Assembly: GCF_029675105.1 (NCBI RefSeq)
Contig: NZ_JAQQFV010000004.1
Coordinates: forward strand, 1-64,000
Reading direction: 5' to 3'
DNA from: Nocardia anocheti
GTDB lineage: Bacteria > Actinomycetota > Actinomycetes > Mycobacteriales > Mycobacteriaceae
Length of the DNA: 64,000 nucleotides
Positions 1 through 9,524 of the stretch are shown piece by piece. Every line of letters starts with the position of its first letter. Position 1 is the first letter of the stretch. The position numbers and the translations under genes were made by a program. The notes beneath the pieces are model-generated. The model had not been told where the DNA came from and did not search any database. It saw only the letters and a list, made by a program, of their open reading frames with translations.

Positions 1-77
1 GCTGGTCGGAGCGTATTTCGGCGCCGATGGGCGGTACGGTGACGCTCGGCCTGCCTCGACAACGGGAGGGAACGACG

Positions 78-719
78 ATGCGGCGCAAGAGGTCAGCGGA
101 CGTGACCGAGAAGAGGAAGCGGCGGGGGTGGCGGCGGGTCGTCGGGGCCGGGGTCGTGGTGGTGACCGGGTTGGCCTTGGTGACGGTCGGGTCGAATATG
201 GCGCTGTGGGCGTTGTCTTCGGAGCATCGCGGTGATGTAGCGGGGGCGCCCGTGGTGCCGGTGGTGATCGTGCCGGGGGCGAAGGTGGCCGAGGACGGGA
301 CGCCGATGGCGTATCTGCGGGGGCGGTTGGATGTGGCGATCGAGTTGGTGGCGGCGGGGAAGGCCGGGGAGATTCTGTTGTCCGGGGACGCGGGTGGATC
401 GTCGGGGGACGAGATCGCGTCGATGAGTCGGTATCTGAGCGAGCACGGGGTGGACCCGGCGATCGTGCGGGCCGATGGTGAGGGGTTCTCGACGCGGGAG
501 ACGTGTGCGCGGGCGCGGACGATGTTCGGGGTGGAGCGGGCCATCATCGTCACGCAGTATCAGCACCTGCCGCGGGCGGTGGCGCTGTGCCGGGAGACGG
601 GGATCGACGCCGACGGGGTGATCGCCTACTGCGAGTGCAGGCCGCAGACCGAGTTCCGTAACAACATCCGGGAGTGGCTGGCGGCGCCGAAGGCGGTCGC
701 TCAGATGCTGCTGTCTTGA
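78..719 (+). CDS. SanA/YdcF-like (DUF218) membrane protein
   Basis: A 213-residue protein of the DUF218 (SanA/YdcF) family, linked in other bacteria to envelope barrier function; the reaction is unknown. A basic N-terminus is followed by one membrane segment at about residues 20-43, then the domain opening VPVVIVPGAKV and containing ILLSGDAGG. The ATG at 78 is preferred over upstream frames because it follows GGGAGGG and puts the basic stretch before the membrane anchor. An in-frame ATG at 27 would add 17 unremarkable residues. The first 77 bases hold nothing else I can assign; they may be the tail or promoter of a gene outside the window. Confidence 0.8.
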   Translation: MRRKRSADVTEKRKRRGWRRVVGAGVVVVTGLALVTVGSNMALWALSSEHRGDVAGAPVVPVVIVPGAKVAEDGTPMAYLRGRLDVAIELVAAGKAGEILLSGDAGGSSGDEIASMSRYLSEHGVDPAIVRADGEGFSTRETCARARTMFGVERAIIVTQYQHLPRAVALCRETGIDADGVIAYCECRPQTEFRNNIREWLAAPKAVAQMLLS

Positions 720-902
720 CCCCAAAACTGGTGTGGCAGAGCCGGAATCGCCTCGATATCGGCGCACAAAACTTTACAAAACGTGGCCGGTCGTACGAAA
801 CGCCCGGACTGCGCGACACGCTGGGCTAGCCTGACGACCGCCGACTGCCGGGGCGATCCCCACGTCTCGGAGTACGCGCAGATCGTTTGAGGTACAACAG
901 TT

Positions 903-1523
903 TTGAGATCGAAGCTCAGTCCCGTCGTGCGCACCGCGACGCGGGCGGACATCACCGGAATGGTGGATGTCCTGGCGGGGGCCTTCGCCTACGACGACCC
1001 CATCGACGAGTACATCTTCCCGGACGAGGCCGTGCGTCGGCGGCGCGCTCCCCGGATGCTGCGGGCCATGATCACGCATCGTTTCCTGCCCGCGGGCGGG
1101 GCCGAGGTGGCGGTGTTGGACGAGCAGGTGGTCGGTGCGCTGCTGTGGTATCCGCGGGGGTATCGGCCGGGTGGATGGCGCGAAATGATCGCGGGCCCAC
1201 AGCTTCTCGCCGCGATGGGCCCGGCGGTGCGGCGCGGGATCGAGGTGGACGCGGCCATGGACCGCGCGGCGCCCGCCGACCCGCATTTCTTCCATGTGTA
1301 TCTCGGGACCGACCCGACTCTGCAGCGCAGCGGTGTCGGGCGCGCGCTGTACGCGTCGTTCACCGAGCGGGCGGACCGGGAGGGTGCCGCGATCTGCGGG
1401 ATCTGCAAGGACGCCAATGTGGGCTACTACCAGGCGCTGGGTAACGAGCGCGTCGGCGCGGTGCGCCTGGGTAGCGCGGGGCCCGAACTGAACGTCATCG
1501 TTCGTCGGCCCCGGCAGAACTGA
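903..1523 (+). CDS. GNAT family N-acetyltransferase
   Basis: A 206-residue GNAT-fold acyltransferase. The C-terminal half carries the acetyl-CoA loop, seen as VYLGTDPTLQRSGVGRALY (family motif Q/RxxGxG/A), followed by the usual helix and a late NVGYYQALG strand. The start is TTG at 903, with TGAGG ten bases upstream; no better start lies before the conserved TRADI segment. The substrate cannot be read from sequence. It ends 52 bases before the polyketide synthase on the same strand and may be co-transcribed with it. If so, an amine made by the PKS/oxoamine synthase pair would be a reasonable substrate; this is inference. The 183 bases upstream (720-902) show no clear feature. Confidence 0.8.
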   Translation: MRSKLSPVVRTATRADITGMVDVLAGAFAYDDPIDEYIFPDEAVRRRRAPRMLRAMITHRFLPAGGAEVAVLDEQVVGALLWYPRGYRPGGWREMIAGPQLLAAMGPAVRRGIEVDAAMDRAAPADPHFFHVYLGTDPTLQRSGVGRALYASFTERADREGAAICGICKDANVGYYQALGNERVGAVRLGSAGPELNVIVRRPRQN

Positions 1524-1575
1524 CCGGCGGCGCTGCGCCGACCGTACGAAATCCCGAGTTGGACGAGGATTCCCC

Positions 1576-4500
1576 ATGCCTGACATTGCCATCGTCGGTA
1601 TCGGCTGCCGCTACGCGGGCGGCATCGATTCACCCGAGTCCTTCTGGGACTTCGTGATCGACAAACGCGACGGAGTGCGCGAGATCCCGGCGGAGCGCTG
1701 GGACTGGCGACGCTACTACGACGCCGATCGACGCGCTCCCGGCCGGATGTACACCAAGCGCGCCGCGTTCATGACCGGAGATCCGTGGGAGTTCGACCCG
1801 GAGTTCTTCGGCATCTCGCCGCGCGAGGCGACGGCGATGGACCCGCAGCAGCGGCTGGTGCTGGAGGTGGCGTGGGAGGCGCTCGACGACGCCGGGATCG
1901 CCGGACGCAGCGCGGGTGCCGCGCTGGGGGTGTTCGTCGGGGCGTTCACGCTGGATCAGCTGGCGACCTCGGTCGGGCCCGCGCTGCCGCATGTGGATCT
2001 GCACACCGCGGTCGGGGTGTCCTACACCATGCTGTCGAATCGCATCGCCTACGCGCTGGACTTACAGGGGCCCGCGGTCACGGTGGATACGGCCTGTTCG
2101 TCGTCGCTGGTCGCGCTGCATCTGGCGTGCCAGGCGATCGCGAACGGGGACTGTGACCTGGCGATCGCCGGTGGCGTGAACGTGATGGTGCAGCCGGAGA
2201 CGTTCGTGTCGATGTGCAAGGGCGGGTTCCTGGCGGCGGACGGGCGCAGCAAGCCGTTCGACGCGGCGGCCGACGGGTACGGGCGCGGCGAGGGCGCGGG
2301 CATCGTGGTGCTGAAGACGCTGGCCGACGCCGAGTGCGACGGCGATCGGATCTACGCGGTGGTCAAGGCCACCGGGACCAATCAGGACGGGCGGACCACC
2401 GCCATCACCGTCCCCAACGCCGCCGCACAGGAGGCGTTGGCGCGCACGGTGATTCGGCGGTCGGGTGTCGCGGCCAGGGATGTCACGTATGTGGAGGCGC
2501 ACGGGACCGGGACGCCGGTGGGTGATCCGCTGGAGCTGCGGGCGATCGGGCGGGCGTACGGGGTGTCGACGGGGCGGTCGGGGACGCTCGGGGTCGGGTC
2601 GTTGAAGGCGACGCTGGGGCATACCGAGGCGGCGTCGGGGATCGCGAGTGTCATCAAATCGGCGCTGGCGGTGCGACATCGGACGATTCCGCCGCAGGGG
2701 TGGCTGGACACGCCGAATCCGGAGATCCCGTTCGCGGAGTGGGGCCTCCGGGTGCAGACCGAGGCGGAGCCGGTGGGGGCCGAGGTCGAGCGGATGACGG
2801 TGGCCGTCAACGGGTTCGGGTACGGCGGCACGAACGCGCACGCGATTCTGCAGGAGTATCGGGGAGCGGACGGATCGCGTAGGGCGCCGGAGCATTTCGG
2901 GGTCATGCCGTTGTCGGCGCGGTCGGAGGCGGCGGTGCGGCAGCTGGCGCTCGGGGTGGCCCAGCGGATCGCCGAGGGTGCGGATCCGGCGGCGTTGGCC
3001 GAGGCCGCGTGGCGGCGGCGGCATCATCATCCGGTGCGGGCCGGGATCGCCTTCGGGGACGACGCCGAGCTGGTCGAGGGGTTGGTCGGGCTCGGTACCG
3101 GGGCGGGTCGGGTCGGGCGTACGGTGGCCAAGAAGGCGGCCGAGCCGGTGTTCGTGTTCACCGGGATGGGTCCGCAGTGGTGGGGTATGGCGCGGGAACT
3201 GCTGACCGCCGAGGGGGTTTTCGCCGAGGAGGCGCGGCGGGTGGACGCGGAGTTCCAGGCGGTCGCGGGCTGGTCGATCGTCGAGGAGTTGCTGCGGCCG
3301 GAGGACGAGTCGCGGGTGAGCACCACCGCGGTGGCGCAGCCCGCCAACTTCCTGGTGCAGGTCGCGCTGTTCGCGGCCTTGCGGGAGCGCGGGATCGAGC
3401 CCGCGGTGGTGGTGGGCCACAGTGTCGGCGAGGTGGCGGCGGCCTACGTGACGGGCATGCTGTCGCTGCGCGACGCGGTGCTGGTGAGCTACCACCGGGC
3501 GCGGTTGCAGGCGACGACGGCGGGCACAGGCGGAATGCTGGCGGTGGGGCTGGGGCCGGACGCGGTGCGGGAAATGCTCACCGCGGACGACACGGTCGAC
3601 ATCGCGGCGATCAACAGTCCGTCGGCGGTGACGCTGGCCGGTGCGGTCGACAGGTTGGACGAGATCGCCGAATCGCTCACCGAGCAGGGGGTTTTCGCGC
3701 GGCGGTTGACCGTCGAGGTGCCGTATCACAGCGCGCTGATGGATCCGATTCTGGAGGAACTGCGTGGTGTGCTGGCCGGGCTGACGGTGGCCGAGCCGCG
3801 TGTTCCGCTGTACTCCACGGTGACCGGCGCGCCGGTGACCGGGGACGGCTGGGACGCAGAGTACTGGTGTGCGAATGTGCGCAATCCGGTGCGGTTCGCC
3901 GACGCGATCGGCGCCGTCGTGCGCGCGGGGCACCGGGTGTTCCTGGAGGTCGGGCCGCATCCGGTGCTCGGGGCGAACATCCGGGAGATCCTGATCGGGA
4001 CGGGCGAGGTCGGCACGAGCGTGGCCACGCTGCACCGCAAGCAGCGGGACACCCACAGCATGCGTCAGGTGCTGGCGGATCTCTACGCGGCGGGAGCGCT
4101 CGACGTGAACGCGCTGTTCACCGAGGTGGACGGGCCGACGCCGCAGGTGGACCTGCCGCGATACCCGTGGCAGCGCACGCGGCTGCGTTCCGAACTGCCC
4201 GAGCTGCGGTTGCTGCGGCACGGGACGCCGGGGGCGCTGCCGATGCTGGGTGACCCGCATCCCGACGATCCGACCACCTGGCGGCGGCACCTGACCGTGG
4301 CGGCGCAGCCGTGGCTCGACGATCACGTGGTCGGTGGGATGCGGATCCTGCCGGGCGCGGGGTATCTGGAGGCGGCGCTGAGCGCGGCGGCGGTACGGAC
4401 GGAATCGGCCCAGGTGGGGCTGGAGGGGGTGCGGTTCGTCGCGCCGCTGGTCGTCGACGGGGGTGACGCGCCGGTCGTCGAACTGCATCTCGAGGAGTCG

Positions 4501-7500
4501 ACGCGGCGGTTCACGATCCGCTCGCGGGGCGCGGCCGGATCGCACTGGACGGTGCACGCGCTGGGACGGGTCGTCGAGGGTTCCTATGATCCGACCACCG
4601 CCGAGCTGCCCGAACGCACCGGGATGGTGGCGGTCGATCCCGCCGGTTTCTACGCGGGGCTGGCCGCGGCGGGGCTCGAATACGGGCCGACGTTCCGGCG
4701 GGTCACCGAGATCTGGCTGGACCCGGCGACCGTGGTGGCGCGGATCGACGGCGAGATCGACACCGACGCCGGGTATCTCGCGCATCCGGCGGTGGTGGAC
4801 GCGGCGCTGCAGACGGTGGCGGCGCTGCTGGCCGCGCGCGGTGGCTCGCGCGAAGGGGCGATGGTGCCGGTCGGGGTCGCGTCGGTGCGGCGGCTGGCCG
4901 CGCTGCCCGCGCAGGTGACGGTGATCGCGCGGTTGTCCGAGGGTGACGCGCCGGTCGCCGACATCGATCTGCTCGACGGGGACGCGGTGTGTCTGCAGAT
5001 CCGGGGTGTGCGGTTCGGGTCGTTGACACCGGGGGCCGGGCCGTTGCAGCGGATGACGGAACTGTTCTACGAGGACCGCTGGGAGTTGCGCGAACCGGTC
5101 GATCCGGCCGCGCTGCCCGGCACCGACGCGATGTTCACCCTGATCGTGGGGATCGGGGCCGAGGATCGGGTCGAGCGGGTACACAAGGCGGTGTGCGACA
5201 GCGGGATCGGCGCGGCGGTGCTGGCGCTCGATCCGGCCGACGACGAGCTGGAGGCGACGCTGACGCGGCAGCTGCGCGAGGTGGTCGCCACCGAGGCGGT
5301 GTCGCGGGTGCACGTCTGCGTGGTGCCCGGGGCGGGCGATGTCGCGGGTCTGTGGGCGCTGCGACGGGTCGCGGTGGCGCTGGAGGGGTTCCTCGATCAC
5401 CGGGCGATCGAGCTCGGGGTCGAGATCCCGATGACCGGGGACGGGGCACTGCACGCCACGGTCGTCACCGCGCACGCCTACGCGCATCCCGCCGACACCA
5501 CGCCGCCCGATCCCGGGCAGGCCGCGGTGGCCGGGGCGCGGCGGGTGCTGCTCAACGAGCAGACACGGTTGCGGTGGCGGCTGGTCGACGTCGACGCGGA
5601 CACGCAGCCCGCCGACCTGGCGGCCGAGCTCACCATTCCCGGCGCGTTCACCTACGACCTCGGTGACGAGATCGTGTTGCGCGACGGATTGCGCTGGACC
5701 ACGGTCGTGGACCGGTCGCTGCCGCAGCGGCTCGACGCGCTCGACACCGCCGCACCGCTCACCGATCCGGAGGCGAATTTCGCGCTGGAACTGCCCGCCT
5801 CGCGCACGTTCGCGAAGCTGGGGTGGCGCCGGTGCGAGCGACGCGCGCCCGGGGCCGGTGAGGTCGAGGTGCGGATGCGCGCGGTCGGGCTCAACTACAA
5901 GGACGCGCTGAAGGTGATCGGGCTGCTCGGCGAGCGTGAGCTGGCGCCGACGTATTTCGGGACCGTGCCGGGGATGGAAGGCGCGGGCACGGTGGTTCGG
6001 GTCGGCGCGGACGTGCGCGGGATCGCGGTCGGGGACGCGGTGGTGGTGACCTCGCGGGGCATGATCGCGCGGTTCCACACCACCGCGGCCGAACGGGTCG
6101 CGCGGGTCGAACCCGAGACCGATCCGGGGCGCTGTACCAGCGGCACCGCCTTCGCCACGGCCGAGCACGCGCTGCTCGAGCTGGCGCGGGTGCGGCCGGG
6201 CGAGACGGTGCTGGTGCACGGTGCGGCCGGTGGCGTCGGCACGGCGGCGGTGCAGATCGCGAAGCGGCACGGGGCCGTCGTGATCGGCACGGCGAGCAGC
6301 GAGCAGCGGCGGGCGCGGGTGCTGGCCGAGGGCGCCGATCACGTGCTGGGGTCGCGGTCGCTGAGTCTGGTCGACGAGGTGGCCGCGCTGACCGGCGGAC
6401 GCGGGGTCGACGTGATCCTCAGTACCGCGCCGGGCGAACTGCAGCGCCAGAACTTCACCATGGTCGCGGAATTCGGGCGGATCGTGGAGATCGGCAAGGC
6501 CGATATCTACGCGGGTGGGGTGCTGGAGCTGTCCGCCTTCGACAAGAACATCGCGTACTACTCCTTCGATCTGGACCGCATGCTGCGGGCGCGGCCCACC
6601 GCCGTGCTCGATCTGGTGCGCGAGGTGAACACCCGCTTCGACGACGGCACCTACCGGGCGTTGCCGTTCGTCGGCTACGGCACGGCCGAGGTCGGGCAGG
6701 CGTTCGAGGCGGTCGCCCGGTCCACCGGGACGCACCGGATCGCGTTGGATCTCACCGAGACCGAGCCGCTGGTGCGGCCGACGCTGCCCGAGGTGACGAT
6801 CGACGCAACGGCGAACTACCTGGTCACCGGTGGATTCGGCGCCTTCGGCCTGGCCACCGGACGCTGGCTGGTCGGGCGGGGCGCCACGCGGTTGACGCTG
6901 ATCGGGCGCGGTGGGGCCCGCACGGACGCGGCGCTCGGGCAGGTCGCGGCGTGGCAGGAGCAGGGGGTGACGGTGATCGAGGAGAAGGTCGACGTCACCG
7001 ATGCCGAGGCCGTGGCCGGGGTGATCGCGCGGGCGCACGAGCCGCGACATCCGTTGCGCGGGGTGTTCCACACCGCCGGGGTGATCGACGACAAGCGGGT
7101 CACGGTGATGGACGAGCACAGCCTGGCGACGGTGTTCCGGCCGAAGGTGGACGGGGTGCACGCCCTGGTGGCGGGGTTGCGCGCCGCGGAGGTGCGGCTC
7201 GACCAGTTCGTGCTGTACTCCTCGGGGTCGGCGATGTTCGGCGGGGTCGGTCAATTCGCCTATACCGCCGCCAATTCCGCGTTGCACGCCGTCGCGGACT
7301 CGGTGGTCCGGGCGGGTGGGACGGCGCTGGCGGTCGGGTGGGGACACATGTCGGGCGGTGGCATGGCCGCCGCCGACGAGAACATCGCCCGCTATCTGCG
7401 CACCACCGGCTTCGATTCGCTCGATATGGACGAGGGCACCCGCTACCTGGAACAGGCGCTGCGACTCGGCGTCACCCAGGCCGCGATCATCCCGATCGAC

Positions 7501-7887
7501 TGGGCGAAGGTGGCCGCCACCGCGCCGTTCTTCGCCCAGACCGGACGGCTCGCCGCCCAGATCGCCGCGGCGGCGCAGGACGATTCGGCGGCGGCGCGGT
7601 TGCGGGCCGAGCTGGCCGAACTCGACGAGGACAAGCGCGGCGAGGTGGTGGCCTACATGCTGGCCGAACAGCTGGCCCAGGTGATGGGGGTGGCGGCGGA
7701 TTCGATCGACCTCACGGTGCCGGTGCCCGAACTCGGGCTGGATTCGCTGATGGCGGTGGAATTCGGTGCGCTGGTGTCGAAATCGCTCGGGGTGGATCTG
7801 ATGACGATGAAGATGGGGCGCTCGTTCAGTCTCGAGCAGGCCGGTGCGCGGGTGGCCGAGGCGATCGTCGGTGGGGTGGCGGCGTGA
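1576..7887 (+). CDS. Fully reducing type I polyketide synthase (KS-AT-DH-ER-KR-ACP)
   Basis: A 2103-residue single-module, probably iterative PKS. Visible in order: KS (1-425, Cys174 in DTACSSS, His309 in HGTGTP, His349 in GHTEAASG); AT (520-820, Ser616 in GHSVGE, specificity region VPYHS); DH (875-1150, His917 in HxxxGxxxxP, Asp1075 in DAALQ); ER (1400-1720, GGVG at 1552-1555); KR (1735-1910, GGFGAFG at 1752-1758, Tyr1896 in YTAAN); and ACP (2015-2095, Ser2057 in GLDSLM). Every catalytic motif looks intact, so each cycle should give a saturated extension. Order and length match mycocerosic-acid-synthase-type enzymes. The AT motif is not the usual YASH of methylmalonyl-specific domains, so malonyl-CoA is more likely (inference). 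There is no thioesterase; release is probably by the coupled downstream gene. Confidence 0.95.
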   Translation: MPDIAIVGIGCRYAGGIDSPESFWDFVIDKRDGVREIPAERWDWRRYYDADRRAPGRMYTKRAAFMTGDPWEFDPEFFGISPREATAMDPQQRLVLEVAWEALDDAGIAGRSAGAALGVFVGAFTLDQLATSVGPALPHVDLHTAVGVSYTMLSNRIAYALDLQGPAVTVDTACSSSLVALHLACQAIANGDCDLAIAGGVNVMVQPETFVSMCKGGFLAADGRSKPFDAAADGYGRGEGAGIVVLKTLADAECDGDRIYAVVKATGTNQDGRTTAITVPNAAAQEALARTVIRRSGVAARDVTYVEAHGTGTPVGDPLELRAIGRAYGVSTGRSGTLGVGSLKATLGHTEAASGIASVIKSALAVRHRTIPPQGWLDTPNPEIPFAEWGLRVQTEAEPVGAEVERMTVAVNGFGYGGTNAHAILQEYRGADGSRRAPEHFGVMPLSARSEAAVRQLALGVAQRIAEGADPAALAEAAWRRRHHHPVRAGIAFGDDAELVEGLVGLGTGAGRVGRTVAKKAAEPVFVFTGMGPQWWGMARELLTAEGVFAEEARRVDAEFQAVAGWSIVEELLRPEDESRVSTTAVAQPANFLVQVALFAALRERGIEPAVVVGHSVGEVAAAYVTGMLSLRDAVLVSYHRARLQATTAGTGGMLAVGLGPDAVREMLTADDTVDIAAINSPSAVTLAGAVDRLDEIAESLTEQGVFARRLTVEVPYHSALMDPILEELRGVLAGLTVAEPRVPLYSTVTGAPVTGDGWDAEYWCANVRNPVRFADAIGAVVRAGHRVFLEVGPHPVLGANIREILIGTGEVGTSVATLHRKQRDTHSMRQVLADLYAAGALDVNALFTEVDGPTPQVDLPRYPWQRTRLRSELPELRLLRHGTPGALPMLGDPHPDDPTTWRRHLTVAAQPWLDDHVVGGMRILPGAGYLEAALSAAAVRTESAQVGLEGVRFVAPLVVDGGDAPVVELHLEESTRRFTIRSRGAAGSHWTVHALGRVVEGSYDPTTAELPERTGMVAVDPAGFYAGLAAAGLEYGPTFRRVTEIWLDPATVVARIDGEIDTDAGYLAHPAVVDAALQTVAALLAARGGSREGAMVPVGVASVRRLAALPAQVTVIARLSEGDAPVADIDLLDGDAVCLQIRGVRFGSLTPGAGPLQRMTELFYEDRWELREPVDPAALPGTDAMFTLIVGIGAEDRVERVHKAVCDSGIGAAVLALDPADDELEATLTRQLREVVATEAVSRVHVCVVPGAGDVAGLWALRRVAVALEGFLDHRAIELGVEIPMTGDGALHATVVTAHAYAHPADTTPPDPGQAAVAGARRVLLNEQTRLRWRLVDVDADTQPADLAAELTIPGAFTYDLGDEIVLRDGLRWTTVVDRSLPQRLDALDTAAPLTDPEANFALELPASRTFAKLGWRRCERRAPGAGEVEVRMRAVGLNYKDALKVIGLLGERELAPTYFGTVPGMEGAGTVVRVGADVRGIAVGDAVVVTSRGMIARFHTTAAERVARVEPETDPGRCTSGTAFATAEHALLELARVRPGETVLVHGAAGGVGTAAVQIAKRHGAVVIGTASSEQRRARVLAEGADHVLGSRSLSLVDEVAALTGGRGVDVILSTAPGELQRQNFTMVAEFGRIVEIGKADIYAGGVLELSAFDKNIAYYSFDLDRMLRARPTAVLDLVREVNTRFDDGTYRALPFVGYGTAEVGQAFEAVARSTGTHRIALDLTETEPLVRPTLPEVTIDATANYLVTGGFGAFGLATGRWLVGRGATRLTLIGRGGARTDAALGQVAAWQEQGVTVIEEKVDVTDAEAVAGVIARAHEPRHPLRGVFHTAGVIDDKRVTVMDEHSLATVFRPKVDGVHALVAGLRAAEVRLDQFVLYSSGSAMFGGVGQFAYTAANSALHAVADSVVRAGGTALAVGWGHMSGGGMAAADENIARYLRTTGFDSLDMDEGTRYLEQALRLGVTQAAIIPIDWAKVAATAPFFAQTGRLAAQIAAAAQDDSAAARLRAELAELDEDKRGEVVAYMLAEQLAQVMGVAADSIDLTVPVPELGLDSLMAVEFGALVSKSLGVDLMTMKMGRSFSLEQAGARVAEAIVGGVAA

Positions 7888-9233
7888 GCGAATCGGCGCG
7901 GGAGCTGGCCCGGAAGTTGCTGTCGGCCGCGGGAACGGGTGGGACCACCGCGCCCGCCCCGGCGCAGGCGCCCGTCCGGCGGCGGGGTCCCGGACGGCAG
8001 TTCGCCGATCATCCCGAGGTGGCGGCCATGGCGAACAAGCGCGCCATGATCGCGGCGGTGCACGAGCAGTTCGGGATGCCCAATCCGGTGTTCCTCACCA
8101 GGGAGAGTCCCAATGACACCGTGATCCGGTGGCAGGGGCGGCAGCTGGTGAACTTCAGCGCCTACAACTATCTCGGGCTGGCCAATCATCCGAAGGTGGT
8201 GCAGGCGGCCAAGGACGCGCTCGACAACTACGGCGCGTCGGCGTCGGCCTCGCGGATCGTCGCCGGGGAGATCCCGCTCTACGGCGAGCTCGAAGAGCGG
8301 CTGGCGACGATGTACGACGTCGACGACGCGATGGTGACCACCAGCGGCTATCTCACCAATGCCGGGGTTATCGGGTTCCTGCTCGGCGCCGGTGACGTGG
8401 CTATCTGTGACGCGCTGATCCATCGCAGTGTGAGTTCGGGAGTGCGGTGGGCGGGGGCGCGGCAGCTCACGTTCCGGCACAACGATCCGGAGTCGCTGCG
8501 GTCGGTGTTGCGGATGGCGCGCGGCAATTTCGATCGGGCGCTGGTGGTGGTCGAGGGGCACTACAGCATGGACGGCACGATCGGGCGGGTCGCCGAGATC
8601 GCTGAGGTGGCCAGGGAGTTCGATTGCGCGGTGATGGTCGACGAAGCGCATTCGTTCGGGGTGCTCGGCGCGACCGGGCGCGGGGTGCGGGAGCATTTCG
8701 CGCTGGCGGGCGATGGGGTGGACATCTGGATGGGGACGCTGTCGAAGGCGCTGGGTAGTTGCGGCGGGTTCGTCGCCGGGGACGCGGATCTGATCGGGGC
8801 GATGAAGGTGTGCGCGCCGGGGGTGGCGACGCTCAGTGGCGGACCGGCGCCGTCCACCATCGGCGCCGCGCTGGCCGCGCTCGACATCCTCGATGGCGAA
8901 CCGCAGCGGCTGACCCGGCTGTGGGCCAACGCCGAGCTGTTCCACGGGCTGCTCACCGAACGCGGGCTCGATCTCGGTGTCTCGCAGGGGACGCCGATCT
9001 GTCCGGTGCTCATCCCGCAGGAACTGCGCGTGGGATACGTCGCCTCGCGGCTGCTCCAGCACGGCATCTACGCCGGGCCGATCTCGGCGCCCGCTGTTCC
9101 GGTCGGCGGTGAGCGGGTGCGGTTCTTCCTCACCTCCGAGCACTCCCCCGAGCAGCTGCGCGGGGCGGCCGATCAGCTGGCCGCGGCGGTCAGGGCCGCC
9201 GAGGAACTGCCCGATCTCGGAGACGCGCAGTGA
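7884..9233 (+). CDS. PKS-associated alpha-oxoamine synthase (PLP-dependent)
   Basis: A 449-residue fold-type I PLP enzyme of the alpha-oxoamine synthase family (BioF, Kbl, serine palmitoyltransferase, Fum8). It shows VDEAHSFGVLG (Asp253, His256), the lysine that binds PLP in TLSKALG (Lys288) and FSAYNYLGLANHP. The segment ASASASRIVAGE replaces the GAGGSR type of BioF and resembles PKS-linked members. An N-terminal extension of about 75 residues is Pro/Ala-rich at 20-40. The GTG start overlaps the PKS stop by four bases (GTGA), so translation is coupled. The expected reaction is decarboxylative condensation of an ACP-bound acyl chain with an amino acid, releasing an alpha-amino ketone. The amino acid and acyl length are unknown. 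A biotin-pathway role is less likely, since no bio genes are nearby. Confidence 0.88.
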   Translation: MSESARELARKLLSAAGTGGTTAPAPAQAPVRRRGPGRQFADHPEVAAMANKRAMIAAVHEQFGMPNPVFLTRESPNDTVIRWQGRQLVNFSAYNYLGLANHPKVVQAAKDALDNYGASASASRIVAGEIPLYGELEERLATMYDVDDAMVTTSGYLTNAGVIGFLLGAGDVAICDALIHRSVSSGVRWAGARQLTFRHNDPESLRSVLRMARGNFDRALVVVEGHYSMDGTIGRVAEIAEVAREFDCAVMVDEAHSFGVLGATGRGVREHFALAGDGVDIWMGTLSKALGSCGGFVAGDADLIGAMKVCAPGVATLSGGPAPSTIGAALAALDILDGEPQRLTRLWANAELFHGLLTERGLDLGVSQGTPICPVLIPQELRVGYVASRLLQHGIYAGPISAPAVPVGGERVRFFLTSEHSPEQLRGAADQLAAAVRAAEELPDLGDAQ

Positions 9234-9406
9234 AGCTGCGCAATCGGGCTCGCCGCGAGAGGCGCGGCGGCTGGTAGTTCCCGATCGGCGCGTAGGGCGG
9301 GCGTGTCGTGGCCGCGGGCCAGGGCCTCGGCGGCGACGAGTGAGAGGCGTTCGTCGTGGAGTTCGCCGACCGCGAAGAGGTCGGCGGCGCGGCGGAGTTC
9401 GTCCAT
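9173..9406 (-). pseudogene. Possible truncated gene antisense to the end of the oxoamine synthase
   Basis: The minus strand between the oxoamine synthase and the helicase-like gene encodes MDELRRAADLFAVGEL and then about 25 plausible residues ending HDTPALR. This resembles the N-terminal segment of a common actinobacterial hypothetical family (from memory). After that point the composition turns into an Ala/Ser/Pro-rich tail running antisense into the last 20 codons of the oxoamine synthase. No ribosome binding site precedes the ATG at 9406. I read it as a gene remnant left at a rearrangement edge. The rest of the 291-base gap (9234-9524) shows no other feature. Confidence 0.3.
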
Positions 9407-9524
9407 GCGGACCAGGGTGCGGCAGTGGGGGTTCGGGCGCAACGTGTATTCGCGCCACGCCGGGCGGGACTCTCGGGGGGTCGTGCCAGGGGAATTGCTA
9501 TCGCGTAGCGTGGTCGGGGTTGTC

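Noticed and set aside
887..1444. Alternative plus-strand frame overlapping the GNAT gene
   Set aside because: The acetyl-CoA motif lies in the frame starting at 903; this frame gives an Arg/Gly-rich product.
2062..7347. Very long open frame on the minus strand opposite the PKS
   Set aside because: It is antisense to a gene with every expected PKS motif; the translation is Arg/His/Pro-rich, typical of reading GC-rich codons backwards, and has no recognisable domain.
7884..9233. Reading the oxoamine synthase as biotin-pathway BioF
   Set aside because: It is translationally coupled to a PKS, has an N-terminal extension and an ASASASR segment in place of GAGGSR, and no bio genes are present.
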